14,768 nucleotides of DNA, taken from DATFPQ01 sp035264765. Its GTDB lineage: Bacteria > Actinomycetota > Actinomycetes > Actinomycetales > Angustibacteraceae. Positions within the stretch are counted from its first letter, which is position 1. Each line of letters begins with the position of its first letter. The translations under genes were made by a program, and so were the position numbers. Location of the stretch: contig DATFPQ010000158.1 in the NCBI GenBank assembly GCA_035264765.1, positions 1-14,768 of the forward strand, given 5' to 3'. Positions 5,947 through 12,782 of this stretch are shown in pieces. The notes beneath the pieces are model-generated. The model had not been told where the DNA came from and did no database searches. It worked only from the letters and a program-made list of their open reading frames with translations.

Positions 5947-6816
5947 TCAGGAGGCCGCGCGGCGGGCAGTGACGTAGCGCGCCCGGCCGGTGAGGTCGGT
6001 GTGCCCAGCCTCGTCCCGCCACCCACCGGACGACGTCAGCGTGGCGAGGAGAGCCCGCTGCTGGACGTCGGCGTGCTCGACGACGAGTAGGCCCCCGGGA
6101 CGCAGCAGCCGGGCGGCCGCCGCCACGACCAGCCGAGGCACGGCCAGCCCGTCCGGGCCGCCGCCGTACAGGGCGACCTCCGGGTCGTGGTCGCGGACCT
6201 CGGGGTCCACGGGCTCGGAGTGCGGCGGCACGTACGGCGGGTTGCTGACGACGACGTCGACCGAACCGTCCAGCTCCGGGAACGACCCGGCGGCGTCGCC
6301 GAGCCGCAGGTCGACCCCCGGCGCCCAGCGGGCGACGTTTCGGGCGGCCCAGGCGTGCGCCTGCTCGGACAGCTCGACCGCGTGAACCTCCGACTCGGGC
6401 ACCTCCGTCGCGACGGCAAGGGCCAGCGCGCCGGACCCGGTGCACAGGTCGACGACGACGGGCCGGCGTCCCGCGGTGACCACGGCGGCGGCCTCGTCGA
6501 CGGCCGGCTGGGCGACGACCTCGGTCTCGGGTCGCGGCACGAAGACGCCAGGACCGACGTCGAGCACCAGGTCGCGGAACGGCGCGGTCCCGACCAGGTG
6601 CTGCAGCGGCACCCGGCGCGCCCTCTCGTCGACCAGCTCGTCGAACCTCGCGCCGGGATCGACGTCGTCGCCGCGCGCCGCGGCCAGGGCGACGGACGCC
6701 CGGTCGGTGCCGAGGACGTGCGCGGCGAGCGCCTCGGCGTCGTGCCGCGGGCTGGGCACCTCGGCCTCGGCCAGCCGGCGGGTCGCCTCGCGCAGCGCCT
6801 TCGCCAAGGCGCCCAC
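5947..6816 (-). CDS. prmC: peptide chain release factor N5-glutamine methyltransferase
   Basis: PrmC (formerly HemK) transfers a methyl group from S-adenosylmethionine to the glutamine of the GGQ motif in release factors, which speeds peptide release. The 289 residues show an N-terminal helical substrate-binding region (1-75), the linker PRPETEV (94-100), the SAM-binding motif VVDLCTGSGALALAVA (121-136), the acidic motif HAVELSEQA (145-153), and the catalytic SNPPYVP (191-197). The start was set at GTG 6816, which fits the family N-terminus (ALREATRRLAEAEVPSPRHDAE). The frame is open well upstream, but that stretch overlaps prfA in another frame. The start lies inside a duplicated CTAGTGGGCG, 11 bases after the equivalent stop-start overlap at the prfA stop. 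Its substrate gene, prfA, is immediately upstream. Confidence 0.94.
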   Translation of the reverse strand: MGALAKALREATRRLAEAEVPSPRHDAEALAAHVLGTDRASVALAAARGDDVDPGARFDELVDERARRVPLQHLVGTAPFRDLVLDVGPGVFVPRPETEVVAQPAVDEAAAVVTAGRRPVVVDLCTGSGALALAVATEVPESEVHAVELSEQAHAWAARNVARWAPGVDLRLGDAAGSFPELDGSVDVVVSNPPYVPPHSEPVDPEVRDHDPEVALYGGGPDGLAVPRLVVAAAARLLRPGGLLVVEHADVQQRALLATLTSSGGWRDEAGHTDLTGRARYVTARRAAS

Positions 6817-6830
6817 TAGACGCCCACTAG
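6810..6830. repeat. 11-bp tandem duplication at the prfA/prmC junction
   Basis: CTAGTGGGCG occurs twice on the minus strand (6830-6821 and 6819-6810), a period of 11. The first copy holds the prfA stop TAG, the second the GTG start of prmC. Both carry the same TAGTG stop-start overlap. Confidence 0.7.
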
Positions 6831-7903
6831 TCGGCAGCGTGCGCCAGGCGCTCGGCCTGGTCGGCGTCGACGGCCGACTGCACAAGCGCGTCGAGGTCAC
6901 CGTCGAGCACGGCGTCGAGGTTGTACGCCTTGAACCCGGTGCGGTGGTCGGACACCCGGTTCTCCGGATAGTTGTACGTGCGGATCCGCTCGGACCGGTC
7001 GACCGTGCGCACCTGGCTGCGGCGCGCGGCCGCGGCCTCGGCGTCGGCCTGCTCCTGGGCCAGGGCGTGCAGCCGGGCGCGCAGGATCCGCATCGCCTGC
7101 TCGCGGTTCTGCAGCTGGCTCTTCTCGTTCTGGCAGGAGACGACCACGCCGGTCGGCAGGTGGGTGATCCGCACCGCGGAGTCGGTGGTGTTGACGCTCT
7201 GCCCACCCGGCCCGGAGGAACGGAAGACGTCGATCCGCAGGTCGCCCGGCGCGATGTCCTGCTCCACCGTCTCGTCCGGCTCGGGCATCACCAGGACGCC
7301 GGCCGCCGAGGTGTGGATCCGGCCCTGCGACTCGGTGACCGGCACGCGCTGGACGCGGTGCACGCCGCCCTCGAACTTCAGCCGCGACCAGACGCCCTGG
7401 CCCGGCTCCGGCGTCCCGCGCGACTTGATCGCCACCGAGACGTCCTTGTAGCCGCCGAGGTCGGACTCGGTCGCATCGAGCACCTGGCTGCTCCACCCGC
7501 GCTGCTCGGCGTAGCGCAGGTACATCCGCAGCAGGTCGCCGGCGAACAGCGCCGACTCGTCACCGCCCTCGCCGGCCTTGACCTCCAGGATCACGTCCCG
7601 GTCGTCATCGGGGTCCCGGGGCACGAGCAGGCGGCGCAGCCGGTCCTCGCACTCCTCCACGGCGGCGCGCAGGGCGGGCAGCTCCTCGCGGAAGGACGCG
7701 TCGTCCGCGGCCAGCTCGGTGGCCGCCTCCAGGTCGCCTCGCGCGGCCTCGAGCGCCTGGCCGGCCTGGACGACGGGCGTCAGCTCGGCGTAGCGCCGGC
7801 CCAGCCGCCGGGCCAGGGCCTGGTCGGTGTGCACCTGCGGGTCGGCGAGCCGGAGCTCGACCTCGCGGTGCTCGGCGGCGAGGGCCGCCACGGCGTCCAG
7901 CAC
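6827..7903 (-). CDS. prfA: peptide chain release factor 1 (RF1)
   Basis: RF1 recognises UAA and UAG in the ribosomal A site and triggers peptide release. The 358 residues have the normal length and layout: a helical N-terminal domain (1-95), a central domain starting at VILEVKAGEGGDES (104-117), the codon-recognition tripeptide PVT (188-190) in VQRVPVTESQGRIHTSA, which marks RF1 rather than RF2 (SPF), and the catalytic GGQ (233-235) in RSSGPGGQSVNTTDSAVRI. The GTG at 7903 has GGGAGG four bases upstream, an excellent site. The gene begins about 60 bases past the rpmE terminator, so it probably has its own promoter, and it is followed by prmC, whose product methylates Gln235. It ends with a TAG codon, one of its own substrates. 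Confidence 0.97.
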   Translation of the reverse strand: MLDAVAALAAEHREVELRLADPQVHTDQALARRLGRRYAELTPVVQAGQALEAARGDLEAATELAADDASFREELPALRAAVEECEDRLRRLLVPRDPDDDRDVILEVKAGEGGDESALFAGDLLRMYLRYAEQRGWSSQVLDATESDLGGYKDVSVAIKSRGTPEPGQGVWSRLKFEGGVHRVQRVPVTESQGRIHTSAAGVLVMPEPDETVEQDIAPGDLRIDVFRSSGPGGQSVNTTDSAVRITHLPTGVVVSCQNEKSQLQNREQAMRILRARLHALAQEQADAEAAAARRSQVRTVDRSERIRTYNYPENRVSDHRTGFKAYNLDAVLDGDLDALVQSAVDADQAERLAHAAD

Positions 7904-7960
7904 AGCGCCTCCCGGTGCCGAGAAAGGGATAAGTAGGGGAAATGCACGGGGAAAAGCACA

Positions 7961-7996
7961 GTGCCGGTGCCCCGACCGTGGTCAGGGCACCGGCAC
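7961..7996 (-). terminator. rho-independent terminator after rpmE
   Basis: Perfect 12-bp arms GTGCCGGTGCCC (7961-7972) and GGGCACCGGCAC (7985-7996) enclose a 12-base loop that can itself pair (GACC/GGTC). On the minus strand the stem starts eight bases after the rpmE stop and is followed by TGTGCTTTTCCCC, a short T-run. It is the clearest terminator in the window and separates rpmE from prfA. Confidence 0.85.
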
Positions 7997-8004
7997 CGGA
8001 AGTG

Positions 8005-8229
8005 CTACTTGGTCGCCGCGGCGTCCTTCTTGCCGTAGCGGGCCTGGAACCGGGCCACGCGGCCGCCGGTGTCCATGATCTTCTGCTTGCCCGTGTAGAA
8101 CGGGTGGCAGTTGCTGCAGACGTCGGCGTTGATCCGGCCGGACGTCGCGGTGCTGCGGGTCGTGAACTGGTTGCCGCAGCTGCAGGTCACCAGCGTCTCG
8201 ACGTACTTGGGGTGAATGTCCTTGCGCAA
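8005..8229 (-). CDS. rpmE: 50S ribosomal protein L31, zinc-binding type
   Basis: L31 bridges the two ribosomal subunits near the central protuberance. The 74-residue product begins MRKDIHPKYVETLVTCSCG and has two cysteine pairs, Cys16/Cys18 (CSCG) and Cys38/Cys41 (CSNC), so it is the zinc-binding (C+) form rather than the zinc-independent paralogue. HPFYTGKQK (42-50) is the family signature. The start is a TTG at 8229, since the conserved N-terminus MxxDIHP begins there and GAGGAG lies five bases upstream. A longer frame to 8319 exists but runs into non-conserved sequence after the rho terminator hairpin. It lies alone between two hairpins, so it is probably a monocistronic or partly read-through unit. 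Confidence 0.95.
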   Translation of the reverse strand: MRKDIHPKYVETLVTCSCGNQFTTRSTATSGRINADVCSNCHPFYTGKQKIMDTGGRVARFQARYGKKDAAATK

Positions 8230-8318
8230 AGTCGCTCCTCGAGGATTCTCGGTCGCCGGGTCGTGGCGGGCGGGCGCCCACCACGTGAACCGGAACCAGC
8301 GGACCAGTGTGCCAGACA

Positions 8319-8354
8319 CCGGGTCGCTCCCTCTAACACCAGGAAGCGACCCGG
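8319..8354 (-). terminator. terminator-like hairpin after rho
   Basis: Arms CCGGGTCGCTCCC (8319-8331) and GGAAGCGACCCGG (8342-8354) form a stem of 13 pairs with one G-T wobble and a 10-base loop. It begins 12 bases after the rho stop on the minus strand. No T-run follows, as is common for actinobacterial terminators. Confidence 0.65.
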
Positions 8355-8366
8355 GATTCCGGCGGC

Positions 8367-10433
8367 TCAGCTGTCGTCGCTCTTGCCCGGCACCGGCGTC
8401 GTCTTCTGCACCTGCATCAGGAACTCGGCGTTGGACCGCGTCTCCTTCAGCTTGGACAGCAGCAGCTCGAGCGCCTGCTGGGAGTCCAGCGCGGTGAGGA
8501 CGCGGCGCAGCTTCCAGCTGACCGCGAGCTCCTCGCGACCGAGCAGGATCTCCTCGCGCCGCGTTCCCGAGGGGTTGACGTCGACGGCCGGGAACAGCCG
8601 CTTGTCGGCCAGGCGCCGGTCGAGCCGCAGCTCCATGTTTCCGGTGCCCTTGAACTCCTCGAAGATCACCTCGTCCATCTTCGAGCCGGTGTCGACCAGC
8701 GCGGTGGCGAGGATGGTCAGCGAGCCACCGTTTTCGATGTTGCGCGCCGCGCCGAAGAACCGCTTCGGCGGGTACAGCGCGCTCGAGTCGACACCACCGG
8801 ACAGGATCCGGCCGCTCGCCGGGGCGGCCAGGTTGTAGGCCCGGCCCAGGCGGGTGATCGAGTCGAGCAGGACGACGACGTCGTGGCCCATCTCGACCAG
8901 GCGCTTGGCCCGCTCGATGGCCAGCTCGGCGACCGTGGTGTGGTCGTCGGCCGGGCGGTCGAAGGTCGAGGCGATGACCTCACCCTTCACCGTCCGCTGC
9001 ATGTCGGTGACCTCCTCGGGGCGCTCGTCGACGAGCACGACCATGAGGTGGGCCTCGGGGTTGTTCGTGGTGATCGCGTTCGCGATGGCCTGCAGGATCA
9101 GCGTCTTGCCGGCCTTTGGCGGCGAGACGATCAGGCCGCGCTGACCCTTCCCGATCGGGCTGACCAGGTCGATGATCCGGGTCATCAGCACGTTGGGCTC
9201 GGTCTCCAGCCGCAGCCGCTCCTGCGGGTACAGCGGCGTGAGCTTGCCGAACTCCACCCGGGCCCGGGCCTGCTCCGGCGTCATGCCGTTCACGGTGTCG
9301 AGGCGGACCAGCGCGTTGAACTTGTTCCGGTTGCCCGGACCGCTCTGCTGCTCGCCCTCGCGCGGCTGGCGCACGGCGCCGGTGACGGCGTCACCCTTGC
9401 GCAGGCCGTTCTTCTTCACCTGGCCGAGCGAGACGTACACGTCGTTCGGGCCGGGCAGGTAGCCCGACGTCCGGATGAACGCGTAACTGTCGAGGACGTC
9501 GACGATGCCGGCGACGGGCAGCAGGACGTCGTCGTCGCTGACCTCCTGCTGCTCCTCGAAGCCCTGGCCCGGCTCGCCGCGGCCACCGCGGCGCTTACGG
9601 TCGCGGTAGCGGCCGCGGCGACGGCGGCCACCGTTCTCGTCGTCCTCCTCGAACCGGTTGGTGCGGTCGTTGGTGCGGTCGTTGGTGCGGTCGCGGCCGT
9701 CGCGGTTCTGCTTCTGGCCGTCCCGGTCCTGACCGTCGCGACCGCTCTGCCGGTCGTTCTGCCGCTCCCGGCCGCTCTGCCGGTCTCGACCCTCGCGGGC
9801 CTCGCCGTCCTGACGGTCGCCCTGTGCAGCGCCGCCCTCGCGGCCGTCCTGCCGGTCAGCCTGCCGGTCCTGGCCATCGCGGGAGTCCTGCCGGTCCTGC
9901 CGCTCCTCGCGGCCGCGGCGGCCCTCGCCGTCCTGGCGGCCCTGCTCGCGGCGGCCGTCGCGGTCCCGACCGTCCGGACGGTGCGAACGGTCCTGTGAAC
10001 GGTCCTGGTCGCCGCGGTCCTGCTGCGGCTGCTCGGCGGCACGGTCACCGGCACGGTCGCGGCCGGCGTGGTCGGCCACGGACTGCTGCGTGGGCAGCTG
10101 CTCCTGACGGGCGTGCTGCGGCCCGGCGGAGCGCGCGGCGTCCCCAGCGGAGCGCTGCTCAGACTGGGGCGCCGACTCGGCGGCGCGCTCCGGCGCGGCC
10201 TGCGCGGGCGCGGAGGAGCCGGCCGAGCCGTTCGACCCGTTGGCACGCGCCGCACCGATGGCGGCGATCAGGTCGCTCTTGCGCATCCGACCGGTCCCGC
10301 GGATGCCGAGGGCGGAGGCCATGGCCTGCAGCTCGGGCAGTCGCTTGGCGGTCAGGCCACCAGCGGGACGGGTGGCGCCGGCGACGGGGTCCGCGGATGC
10401 CGGGACCGACGCGCCTTCGATGATCTCTGTCAC
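8367..10433 (-). CDS. rho: transcription termination factor Rho with a large disordered insert
   Basis: Rho is a hexameric RNA helicase/ATPase that ends transcription of untranslated RNA. The 688 residues hold a SAP-like Rho_N domain (about 26-62, LTAKRLPELQAMASALGIRG), then a roughly 235-residue insert (about 66-300) rich in Arg, Asp, Gln and Gly, then the cold-shock RNA-binding fold (302-385, including GYLPGPNDVYVS), then the RecA-like motor. Walker A is PPKAGKT (438-444), Walker B is VVVLLDS (519-525), and FEEFKGTGNMEL (591-602) is the conserved C-terminal region. E. coli Rho has 419 residues; large inserts between Rho_N and the RNA-binding fold are known from Micrococcus, Streptomyces and Mycobacterium. 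The GTG at 10433 has GGGGAGAAGGA ending seven bases upstream. It has its own leader with two hairpins and a terminator-like hairpin behind it. Confidence 0.97.
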   Translation of the reverse strand: MTEIIEGASVPASADPVAGATRPAGGLTAKRLPELQAMASALGIRGTGRMRKSDLIAAIGAARANGSNGSAGSSAPAQAAPERAAESAPQSEQRSAGDAARSAGPQHARQEQLPTQQSVADHAGRDRAGDRAAEQPQQDRGDQDRSQDRSHRPDGRDRDGRREQGRQDGEGRRGREERQDRQDSRDGQDRQADRQDGREGGAAQGDRQDGEAREGRDRQSGRERQNDRQSGRDGQDRDGQKQNRDGRDRTNDRTNDRTNRFEEDDENGGRRRRGRYRDRKRRGGRGEPGQGFEEQQEVSDDDVLLPVAGIVDVLDSYAFIRTSGYLPGPNDVYVSLGQVKKNGLRKGDAVTGAVRQPREGEQQSGPGNRNKFNALVRLDTVNGMTPEQARARVEFGKLTPLYPQERLRLETEPNVLMTRIIDLVSPIGKGQRGLIVSPPKAGKTLILQAIANAITTNNPEAHLMVVLVDERPEEVTDMQRTVKGEVIASTFDRPADDHTTVAELAIERAKRLVEMGHDVVVLLDSITRLGRAYNLAAPASGRILSGGVDSSALYPPKRFFGAARNIENGGSLTILATALVDTGSKMDEVIFEEFKGTGNMELRLDRRLADKRLFPAVDVNPSGTRREEILLGREELAVSWKLRRVLTALDSQQALELLLSKLKETRSNAEFLMQVQKTTPVPGKSDDS
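9657..9692. repeat. rho: three perfect 12-bp repeats inside rho
   Basis: GTTGGTGCGGTC is repeated three times without interruption and encodes (Asp-Arg-Thr-Asn)x3 at about residues 248-259 of Rho, in the disordered insert. Exact nucleotide identity of the three units suggests recent slippage or unequal exchange. Confidence 0.85.
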
Positions 10434-10455
10434 GTAGGGTTCCTTCTCCCCTCGT

Positions 10456-10481
10456 CGCTCCTGGCGGATCTGCCAGGAGCG
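10456..10481 (-). promoter_or_regulatory. rho leader stem-loop next to the Shine-Dalgarno
   Basis: Perfect 10-bp arms CGCTCCTGGC (10456-10465) and GCCAGGAGCG (10472-10481) enclose a six-base loop. In the rho mRNA the stem ends four bases before the GGGGAGAAGGA ribosome-binding site. There is no U-tail. It may act as an attenuator, an RNA stabiliser or a translational control element; Rho is autoregulated through its leader in several bacteria. Confidence 0.55.
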
Positions 10482-10488
10482 CGTTGCC

Positions 10489-10512
10489 CACCCCGGCGTG
10501 GACGCCTGGGTG
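10489..10512 (-). promoter_or_regulatory. upstream rho leader stem-loop
   Basis: CACCC-GGCG pairs with CGCC-GGGTG around a four-base loop, with one mismatch in the stem. It lies seven bases from the second leader hairpin, so the two form a tandem pair. Confidence 0.45.
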
Positions 10513-10674
10513 TGGTGATGTCGTCATCCGCTCGATCCGGGCGCCGGCCGTACGAGACGGTTTCGGGCGCCGGGTTCGCTTGACCGCAGGCCGAGAGCAA
10601 GGGGCCCGTGGGCGGATGGCGGCTGCGTCAGCATCCGGAAGGCGGGGAGCGCGCCGGAGCTCTGACGCGATGCA

Positions 10675-10680
10675 ACGGTA
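10675..10680 (-). promoter_or_regulatory. possible -10 element for rho
   Basis: TACCGT on the minus strand fits the actinobacterial TANNNT pattern and sits in a local AT-rich patch, about 240 bases ahead of the rho start. I find no good -35 at the expected spacing, so this is weak. Confidence 0.25.
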
Positions 10681-10770
10681 ACACTTCCAGGGCGCCGCGT
10701 GTTCCGTCGCCGAAGATCGGCGCGTCGTCCGCGCCCCCTTCGGGCACGACACCGCCCGTGGAACCGCAGG

Positions 10771-11691
10771 TCAGCAGGCGGTGGCCGAGGGGGCGGAGCG
10801 CTGGACGGCGAGCCGCCGAACCCGCCAACCCGCAGCAACGACCTCCGCGAGCACCGCGGCGTCCGTCTCCGCACGCGCCGTCGTGCTCAGCACCAGCACC
10901 GTCGGCCCCGCGCCGGACACGACCGCAGCCAGGCCGCGCGCCCGCAGGACGTCGACGAGCTCGACGGTGGCGGGCATGGCCACGGCGCGCTGACGCTGGT
11001 GCAGCCGGTCCTGGGTGGCGGGCAGCAGCAGGTCCGGACGCCGGGTCAGGGCCTCGACCAGCAGCGCCGAGCGGGCCACGTTCGCGGCGGCGTCGTCGTG
11101 CGAGACCTCAGTAGGCAGCACCGCGCGGGCGTGGTGGGTGGCCAGCCGCCCGTCCGGCACGGCAGCGAGCGCCACGAGCTCAGGGTGCGGCTCGACGCGG
11201 ACCGCCCGCGGCACGTCGTCGGTCCAGGCGATGGTGGCACCGCCCAGCAGCGCGGCGGCCGCGTTGTCCGGGTGACCCTCCAGGTCGGTCGCCGCGACGA
11301 GGGCTGCGTCGTCGTCCAGGGCCGAGGGGTCGGCCAGCAGGCACCGCGCGGCGAGGATCCCGGCGACCACGGCCGCGGCCGAGGAGCCGAGCCCCCGCCC
11401 GTGCGGAATGGTGTTGTGGCACACCACGTCCAAGCCGTCGGGCTGGTCCGCGCCCGCCGCCTTGAGGGCGTACCGCAGCGCCCGGACGACCAGGTGGTCC
11501 TCGCCGTCCGGCACCTCCCCGGCGCCCTCCCCCGAGACGCTCACCCGGGTGCCACCGCTGGAACCGAGCCGCACCTGCACATCGTCGTGGAGGTCCAGCG
11601 CGAGGCCCAGGCTGTCGAAGCCGGGCCCCAGGTTCGCGCTGGTCGCGCTGACCCGCACGCTCGCGCCGCGCGCCGGCACCGACGCGGCCAT
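10771..11691 (-). CDS. thrB: homoserine kinase
   Basis: The enzyme phosphorylates homoserine with ATP to O-phosphohomoserine, the substrate of ThrC. The 306-residue protein is a GHMP-family kinase. It has N-terminal VRVSATSANLGPGFDSLGLAL (12-32), the family's homoserine-site opening; the ATP-binding loop PHGRGLGSSAAAVVAG (96-111); and a C-terminal motif around VVSGAGPTVLVLS, the third GHMP motif. The ATG at 11691 lies two bases after the thrC stop, with GGAGG seven bases upstream, so translation is probably coupled. The open frame runs upstream into thrC in another phase and was not used. It is the last gene of the hom-thrC-thrB run before the gap ahead of rho. Confidence 0.96.
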   Translation of the reverse strand: MAASVPARGASVRVSATSANLGPGFDSLGLALDLHDDVQVRLGSSGGTRVSVSGEGAGEVPDGEDHLVVRALRYALKAAGADQPDGLDVVCHNTIPHGRGLGSSAAAVVAGILAARCLLADPSALDDDAALVAATDLEGHPDNAAAALLGGATIAWTDDVPRAVRVEPHPELVALAAVPDGRLATHHARAVLPTEVSHDDAAANVARSALLVEALTRRPDLLLPATQDRLHQRQRAVAMPATVELVDVLRARGLAAVVSGAGPTVLVLSTTARAETDAAVLAEVVAAGWRVRRLAVQRSAPSATAC

Positions 11692-11693
11692 CG

Positions 11694-12779
11694 TCAGCCC
11701 TCCAGCCCGAGCGCGGTGGCGGCCGACAGAGCGTCGACCTGCACCCGCACGGGCTGCAGCTCCTCGCCGTCGGCATTGCGCAGAGCCCACTGCGGGTCCT
11801 TGAGGCCATGCCCGGTGACCGTGCAGACCACCCGCTGGCCCGGCTCCAGCCCGCCCGCCGCGTGGACCTTCAGCAGGCCGGCCACGCTGGCCGCCGACGC
11901 CGGCTCGACGAACACGGCGTCCCGGCTCGACAGCAGCCGGTGCGCGGCCAGGATCTGGGTGTCGGTGACGGCGTCGATCCGCCCGCCGCTCTCGTCGCGG
12001 GCCCGCTCCGCCTGGCGCCACGAGGCCGGGTTGCCGATCCGGATGGCGGTGGCGATGGTGTCAGGCTGGTCGAACGGGTGGCCGGCCACGATCGGCGACG
12101 CGCCCTCCGCCTGGAAGCCCCACATCCGCGGGGCGCGGGTGGCCGGGCCGGGCTGCTTCGCGTCCCGCGTGTACTCGGTGTAGCCCTTCCAGTACGCCGT
12201 GATGTTCCCGGCGTTGCCGACGGGGAGGCAGTGGACGTCGGGTGCGTCCCCGAGCGCGTCGACCACCTCGAAGGCCGCCGTCTTCTGGCCCTCGATGCGG
12301 TACGGGTTCACCGAGTTGACCAGCTCGACGGGGTACGCCTCGGCCAGCTTGCGGGCCAGCGTCAGGCAGTCGTCGAAGTTGCCCTCGACCTGCAGCAGGG
12401 TGGCGCCGTGGGCGACGGCCTGGCTCAGCTTGCCCATGGCGATCTTGCCGTCCGGCACCAGGACGCCGCAGGCCATGCCCGCCGCCGTCGCGTACGCCGC
12501 GGCCGAGGCGGACGTGTTGCCGGTCGAGGCGCAGATGACCGCCTTGGCTCCGTCCTGCGCGGCCCGCGAGATGGCCATGGTCATGCCCCGGTCCTTGAAC
12601 GAGGCGGTGGGGTTCATCCCCTCCACCTTGATCCAGACCTCGCAGCCGGTGAGCGAGGACAGGTGCCGGGCCCGCACCAGCGGGGTCCCGCCTTCGCCCA
12701 GCGTCACAACCGGCGTCTTCGGGCCGACGGGCAGCCGGTCGCGGTACTCCTCGATCACCCCGCGCCACTGGCTAGCCAC
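11694..12779 (-). CDS. thrC: threonine synthase
   Basis: This PLP enzyme converts O-phosphohomoserine to threonine and phosphate. The 361 residues place it in the shorter, bacterial/actinobacterial threonine synthase class of fold-type II PLP enzymes. The PLP lysine is Lys62 in NPTASFKDRGM (56-66), followed by CASTGNTSASAAAYA (83-97). The phosphate-binding loop is LPVGNAGN (185-192). The C-terminal part contains VTGHGLKDP. The GTG at 12779 is three bases after the hom stop, with AAGGGGA upstream. Together with hom and thrB it forms a compact operon giving homoserine to threonine in three steps. Confidence 0.96.
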   Translation of the reverse strand: MASQWRGVIEEYRDRLPVGPKTPVVTLGEGGTPLVRARHLSSLTGCEVWIKVEGMNPTASFKDRGMTMAISRAAQDGAKAVICASTGNTSASAAAYATAAGMACGVLVPDGKIAMGKLSQAVAHGATLLQVEGNFDDCLTLARKLAEAYPVELVNSVNPYRIEGQKTAAFEVVDALGDAPDVHCLPVGNAGNITAYWKGYTEYTRDAKQPGPATRAPRMWGFQAEGASPIVAGHPFDQPDTIATAIRIGNPASWRQAERARDESGGRIDAVTDTQILAAHRLLSSRDAVFVEPASAASVAGLLKVHAAGGLEPGQRVVCTVTGHGLKDPQWALRNADGEELQPVRVQVDALSAATALGLEG

Positions 12780-12782
12780 GGT

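Larger units (their letters stand above)
10434..10770 (-). other. 337-base gap between thrB and rho: rho leader region
   Basis: I see no convincing gene here. Just after the thrB stop there are only small hairpins: CGGGC/GCCCG at 10741-10758 and CGCCGA-AGA-TCGGCG at 10708-10722. A local AT-rich spot, GTGTTACCGTTGCAT around 10683-10669, could hold a promoter. The half nearest rho contains two stem-loops and the rho Shine-Dalgarno. An ATG at about 10526 opens a frame that runs on into rho in another phase; it lacks a good ribosome-binding site, so I treat it as chance. Confidence 0.6.

Noticed and set aside
6817..7206. 130-codon upstream extension of prmC
   Set aside because: It overlaps prfA out of frame and has no similarity to PrmC. 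The family N-terminus starts at GTG 6816.
7904..7960. Promoter for prfA around TACTTAT (7937-7931)
   Set aside because: A promoter is expected here after the rpmE terminator, but I could not find a convincing -10/-35 pair at proper spacing.
8883..9998. 371-codon plus-strand frame opposite rho with hydrophobic Ala/Val/Leu-rich runs
   Set aside because: It reads the complement of the Arg/Asp/Gln-rich insert, which gives apparent membrane-like repeats. There is no independent start signal or family.
10159..10526. Leader peptide starting MTTSPHPG just upstream of rho
   Set aside because: The frame runs on more than 100 codons into rho out of phase and has no good Shine-Dalgarno, so it looks like a shadow of rho. 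Only ribosome profiling could revive it.
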